From Zeugodacus cucurbitae (lineage: Eukaryota; Arthropoda; Insecta; Diptera; Tephritidae), in NCBI RefSeq assembly GCF_028554725.1, contig NC_071669.1, positions 48,067,501-48,131,500 of the forward strand: a stretch of DNA of 64,000 nt, given 5' to 3'. A program made the position numbers and the translations under genes. Every line of letters starts with the position of its first letter. Within the stretch, counting starts at the first letter, position 1. Below are positions 60,746 to 64,000 of this stretch, in pieces. The notes beneath the pieces were generated by a model, which saw nothing but the letters and a program-made list of their open reading frames with translations, was not told where the DNA came from and made no database searches.

Positions 60746-61248
60746 ATTAGGGTGGGTCGATAATTTCCAAATACAATTTTTGGCTTATAATTTTAATTAT
60801 TTTGAATTTCGATTTAATTTACTGAATAAATATATCATCAGAAGAGAGTAGCAGTTCTATTGAGACAAACATTAGGATGTGATTTAATTAAAACTATATA
60901 TTTCAGACTTAGATAACGGTAAATAAAAGTATTTTAGTGCAGATAAATAATAGTATGTATGAAAAATATCTATTTGAAATATATTAGGGTGGATCAATAA
61001 TTTTTAATATATAAATGTTTCATAATTTTGAGTTTTTTGTTTATATAGAATATATGTATATATTGCAGTTAACTGATGTTATGCTGGTAATGGTAGGGTG
61101 AGGTGTAGTTCGCTTTAAATATTTTAGTCATGGAAACAGTAAATAAATTTAAAAGTAATAATAAAAAAAAAATTAAATGAAATATTAAAAAAATAATTAA
61201 TAATTTAATAATTTTAAATTTTAATAGAAAAATATTACCCACCCTAAT
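60746..61248. mobile_element. AT-rich inverted-repeat element with ATTAGGGTGGGT ends
   Basis: ATTAGGGTGGGT at 60746-60757 and its exact reverse complement ACCCACCCTAAT at 61237-61248 bound a 503-bp AT-rich unit. A third related word, ATTAGGGTGGATCAATAATT, lies inside at about 60980 in direct orientation to the left end, so the unit may be composite. No clear target duplication. No ORF of its own. Likely a non-autonomous DNA element or foldback. Confidence 0.6.
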
Positions 61249-62379
61249 ATGTAGCTTATTAACTACACCCAAGTGTAAATATAATTGCAACTAACTAATA
61301 TTTATATTCACAAGTGTTGTGCTGCTACAATTGCCCAGCAATGTTGTTGTATTGCTCATTACCTTGTTTATGCTTTGTCCTCGCGTTGCCTTCGCCGCGC
61401 TGCCTCAATGCGGTGTGGTCTCCGAAACTTGCTTCGCGGCTGCCGCTTTATTATGTGGTGACTCGGAATTGAATTAAAGGCGCTCGAAGAACACCCAGTA
61501 GATGTGTTTGCCAAGATTATTAGCAGCTGTGCGCGTGATGGTATTACGGCAACAAGGCAACTTGCAGTCAGCGCATAACAGCTATTGTTTTCCACAAGCG
61601 GAGCTCATGTTGGAGTTAAGCTGCTCGTAAATCTGTGTTGCTGGCAGGTATTAAGCATTAGTCGACCACAAAAATCAGGTGAAAACATTGTAGTTTATTG
61701 GAAAATAAATGTAAAATAAATTTAAAAATCTTGGTTGTAATTATTATTAAATTAAAATATATATGTAAGCATATTGAAATGACTAAAGCATATGTTTTTT
61801 ATCCCAATCACTAGTAGTATCTAAAATTAAAACAACAAAATTGTAAACCTTAAAGCAATCGCTTTGTACACCTGCTACAGCTTCAAAGTCTGTTCTGAGG
61901 CTCGGCGTGTTATTATTTTCATACATATTTAAATGCATAAATGAGCAATGAATCATTCTTCTGCTTAGCCTAGAGCCGCTGGCAGCATCAAGCACCAATG
62001 TGACAATGTTTAATTTAAGAATCTTGCATTTTTTCCATAAATATCGAAAGCAAAGTGATAATAAAGTATACAAATAAACAATAGCATCTCAAACCCCTAT
62101 CTATTTATATTTGAGCCTAAAAATATCAAAAAATTGGATTATGACGCACCAATTGATCAGTGTTTATGTTATCTCTTACACAATTTTTAATATTTCACAT
62201 ATTCTTTAATGTATTTCAAAAGTTAGGGATTACATGGATTACATCTAGAAAAAAGGTATAATTTCAATATAACTGAAATGATTAATTTAGAATTAATAAA
62301 ACATTACTAAAGGTAATATTAACGACAGATCTCGTCACTCTGAGGATAAGTTTGGACATATTGAACGACTGGCACATTC
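61249..62379. other. Intergenic DNA with a short unique island
   Basis: 61320-61660 is a GC-richer unique patch; its 75-codon minus-strand open frame (61595-61368) has no recognisable domain. 61680-62379 is AT-rich, with a 96-codon minus-strand frame at 62073-61783 that shows nothing familiar. Confidence 0.4.
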
Positions 62380-62825
62380 ACGTCGAGATCTTAAATTGAA
62401 AGTGTACAAACCACAGCTTGTGTAAGAACTTAAGCCTCTCGACCTTCCCAAACGACATCGTTTCGCTTTATGGGCTCTTGAAAAATGATGCCGTTTCAAC
62501 AAGACGCCGCCAACTGCCACACATCGCATCTAAATGGATTTATTGAGGGAATACTTCGGTGAGCAAATAATGTCACATCATGAGCCGGTCGATTGCCCCC
62601 AAGATGGTGTGATATCACACGGTTAGACTTTTTCCTGTGGAGCGATGTAAAGTATGCTGACAATCTCGCTTCGATTAAGGTTGTGGAGCAAAACATCATG
62701 TGTGTCATTCGCTAGATACCGATCACAATGCTCGAACGAGTAATCGAAAATACGATTCAGCGAATGGACCATCTGAGACATAGCCCCGGCCAACATTTCA
62801 AAGAGACAATCTTTAAAAAATAAAT
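62380..62825 (+). pseudogene. Tc1/mariner-superfamily transposase relic
   Basis: Plus-strand pieces in order: ELKPLDLPKRHRFALWALEK (linker after the helix-turn-helix, about 62430-62490), then MMPFQQDAANCHTSHLNGF (second Asp kept, about 62487), RLPPRWCDITRLDFFLWSDV (third-Asp region), LASIKVVEQNI, ITMLERVIENTIQRMDHLRH and QHFKETIFKK before a stop at about 62824. Several internal stops, and the first catalytic Asp segment is deleted. Same type as the 22.4-kb relic. Non-functional. Confidence 0.8.
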
Positions 62826-64000
62826 GCCAAAAAGTGTTCTTGACAAACTTTCCTCATTAAATTTGAATTTTTTGTATTTTGTCTTTAAAAAATGGTTCTT
62901 TTGAGGTTCTAAATGGATCACACTATATTTGGCAGTGAGACCTAACCTTAAAAAAACGTTTAGCGAAACTAAGTTGCTGCCGATACCAAAAATTGGTTTG
63001 ATTGTGTTATCCGAGCTCCGGTCCTGCATACTTATCATTTGTAAATATTTTGCTAATTTTCATGCAAGTTGCACCGACGACGGTGGAAAGCCCAAGAGGC
63101 CAAAACATCGAAAACATGCAAAAAATCATTTGAAAAAATGTTGAATGATGCTGATGTTGTTAGTGATAACTGATTCTCTAAAACCATCAAAGGGTTAGGT
63201 TGGACTTATCTTTATCCTTATTTGGGTGTGCGAGAACTTAATGCTCAAGTTCATAACTGACCGATTCATCAAATCAATGAAAACAAAAACTAATATGGAA
63301 TATGGATATGAAATTCGGATTGCTTATATCTCTACCGTATTTTGTAGACTTGACCCCAGATAATGAGAATTGTCTCCAATGATCTGATCTTAAATTCAAA
63401 CAAATGCTCGCTGGAATATAATTCAACGACACTGTAAAGGCTGACGCTGAGATTGATTTGACTTAATTATGTAGTTTATTATAAAATTGACATCGAACAG
63501 TTAGCACATAGACATAAATGGTGGATTGTTATCTATTGAAACTATAATGTGCAACATTTATATTAGAATCTTTGTATAAAGTAATAAATTTCCTTTTTAG
63601 TCCACTTTTATCCTCTAAGTGAGTTACCTGCAATTTTCATAATTTACAAGAATTGAGTTATGCCGCTTTTACTGAAAAAATAATAATTTTCAGACAAGTG
63701 TGCCCTCTTTTTAGAAAATTAATGCTTTTAAAATTTGTCACAAATTTATTTTATGCACTACTAATCCCAAAAATATAACTACAAAAATCCAACAATTCCA
63801 CGTATACTTTCCAAGTGAGCATAAGCGCCTCTAAACTTTCGAAGCGCAACGCCGAAGCAGACAAATATACAAATGTGCTCTAAATGCGCACACAAATCGC
63901 CGCAAAAGTCGTGATAATTTTGGTTTATATCTGAGCGGCACAACTACGTACATGCGGCCGCACTCCATGCAACACGGCGCTTCTGATTGTTGTTGCACAA
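62826..64000. other. Intergenic DNA to window end
   Basis: 62826-63800 is AT-rich without recognised genes (the 71-codon frame at 62929-63144 ends in a Lys/His-rich tail and shows no family). 63840-64000 becomes a GC-richer unique patch (GCGC, TTGTTGC words) running off the window. Confidence 0.4.

Noticed and set aside
1..64000. tRNA, rRNA, CRISPR arrays or bacterial operons
   Set aside because: No tRNA A/B-box cloverleaf, rRNA core word, spaced repeats or compact gene runs were seen; the DNA is typical of an insect genome.

Overview
The window looks like intergenic DNA from a higher (cyclorrhaphan) fly genome, most likely a tephritid fruit fly. The reasons are: AT-rich DNA with islands of CAA/TTG and TGC-rich unique sequence; a Drosophila-style core promoter (TATA, TCAGTT initiator, DPE-like motif); a cuticle-type gene whose first intron follows codon 2; and a mobile-element set of RTE-clade and Jockey-type LINEs, mariner relics, and a dispersed dipteran repeat starting with a TACTCTCGCAAC hairpin. 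The tephritid placement is inference from recalled repeat content; cyclorrhaphan fly is safer. I see no rRNA, tRNA, CRISPR array or bacterial feature.

Layout. 1-9 kb: RTE LINE fragments (1-106, 4266-4590, 5205-5765), an old dispersed repeat (525-2135) with a nested stub of the dipteran repeat, then AT-rich DNA. 9-14 kb: a 146-bp RTE stub with a 12-bp target duplication, a possible small two-exon gene on the minus strand (9718-10445), a mariner relic (about 11.5-12.2 kb) and a MITE with perfect 18-bp terminal inverted repeats (13428-13806). 14-20 kb: an RTE copy with internal deletions and an (AT)n tail, a unique block, and a higher-order satellite of TAATTG words (17.93-19.79 kb). 20-32 kb: unique and AT-rich DNA, a mariner relic (22.4-22.9 kb), a possible terminal exon (23.9-24.1 kb), a divergent RTE copy (25.8-26.8 kb) and a small GC island with a 38-codon ORF (30.5-30.8 kb). 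32-49 kb: a 5'-truncated RTE insertion with a 14-bp target duplication (32000-34223), a 1.3-kb copy of the dipteran repeat, a decayed RTE (42.7-43.4 kb) and a Jockey-type relic (45.2-46.6 kb). 49-53 kb: a near full-length RTE element (49109-52382), interrupted by one in-frame stop, head-to-head with another RTE fragment. 53-64 kb: a third copy of the dipteran repeat, the one convincing host gene (a histidine-rich secreted protein, 57238 to about 58.7 kb), two mariner relics and an AGGGTGGGT-ended inverted-repeat element.

The only host gene I support strongly is the histidine-rich gene. Everything else coding is retrotransposon or transposase debris. The best evidence for mechanism comes from the RTE insertions: 5' truncation, very short 3' UTRs, different microsatellite tails on different copies, and exact target-site duplications, as expected from target-primed reverse transcription.
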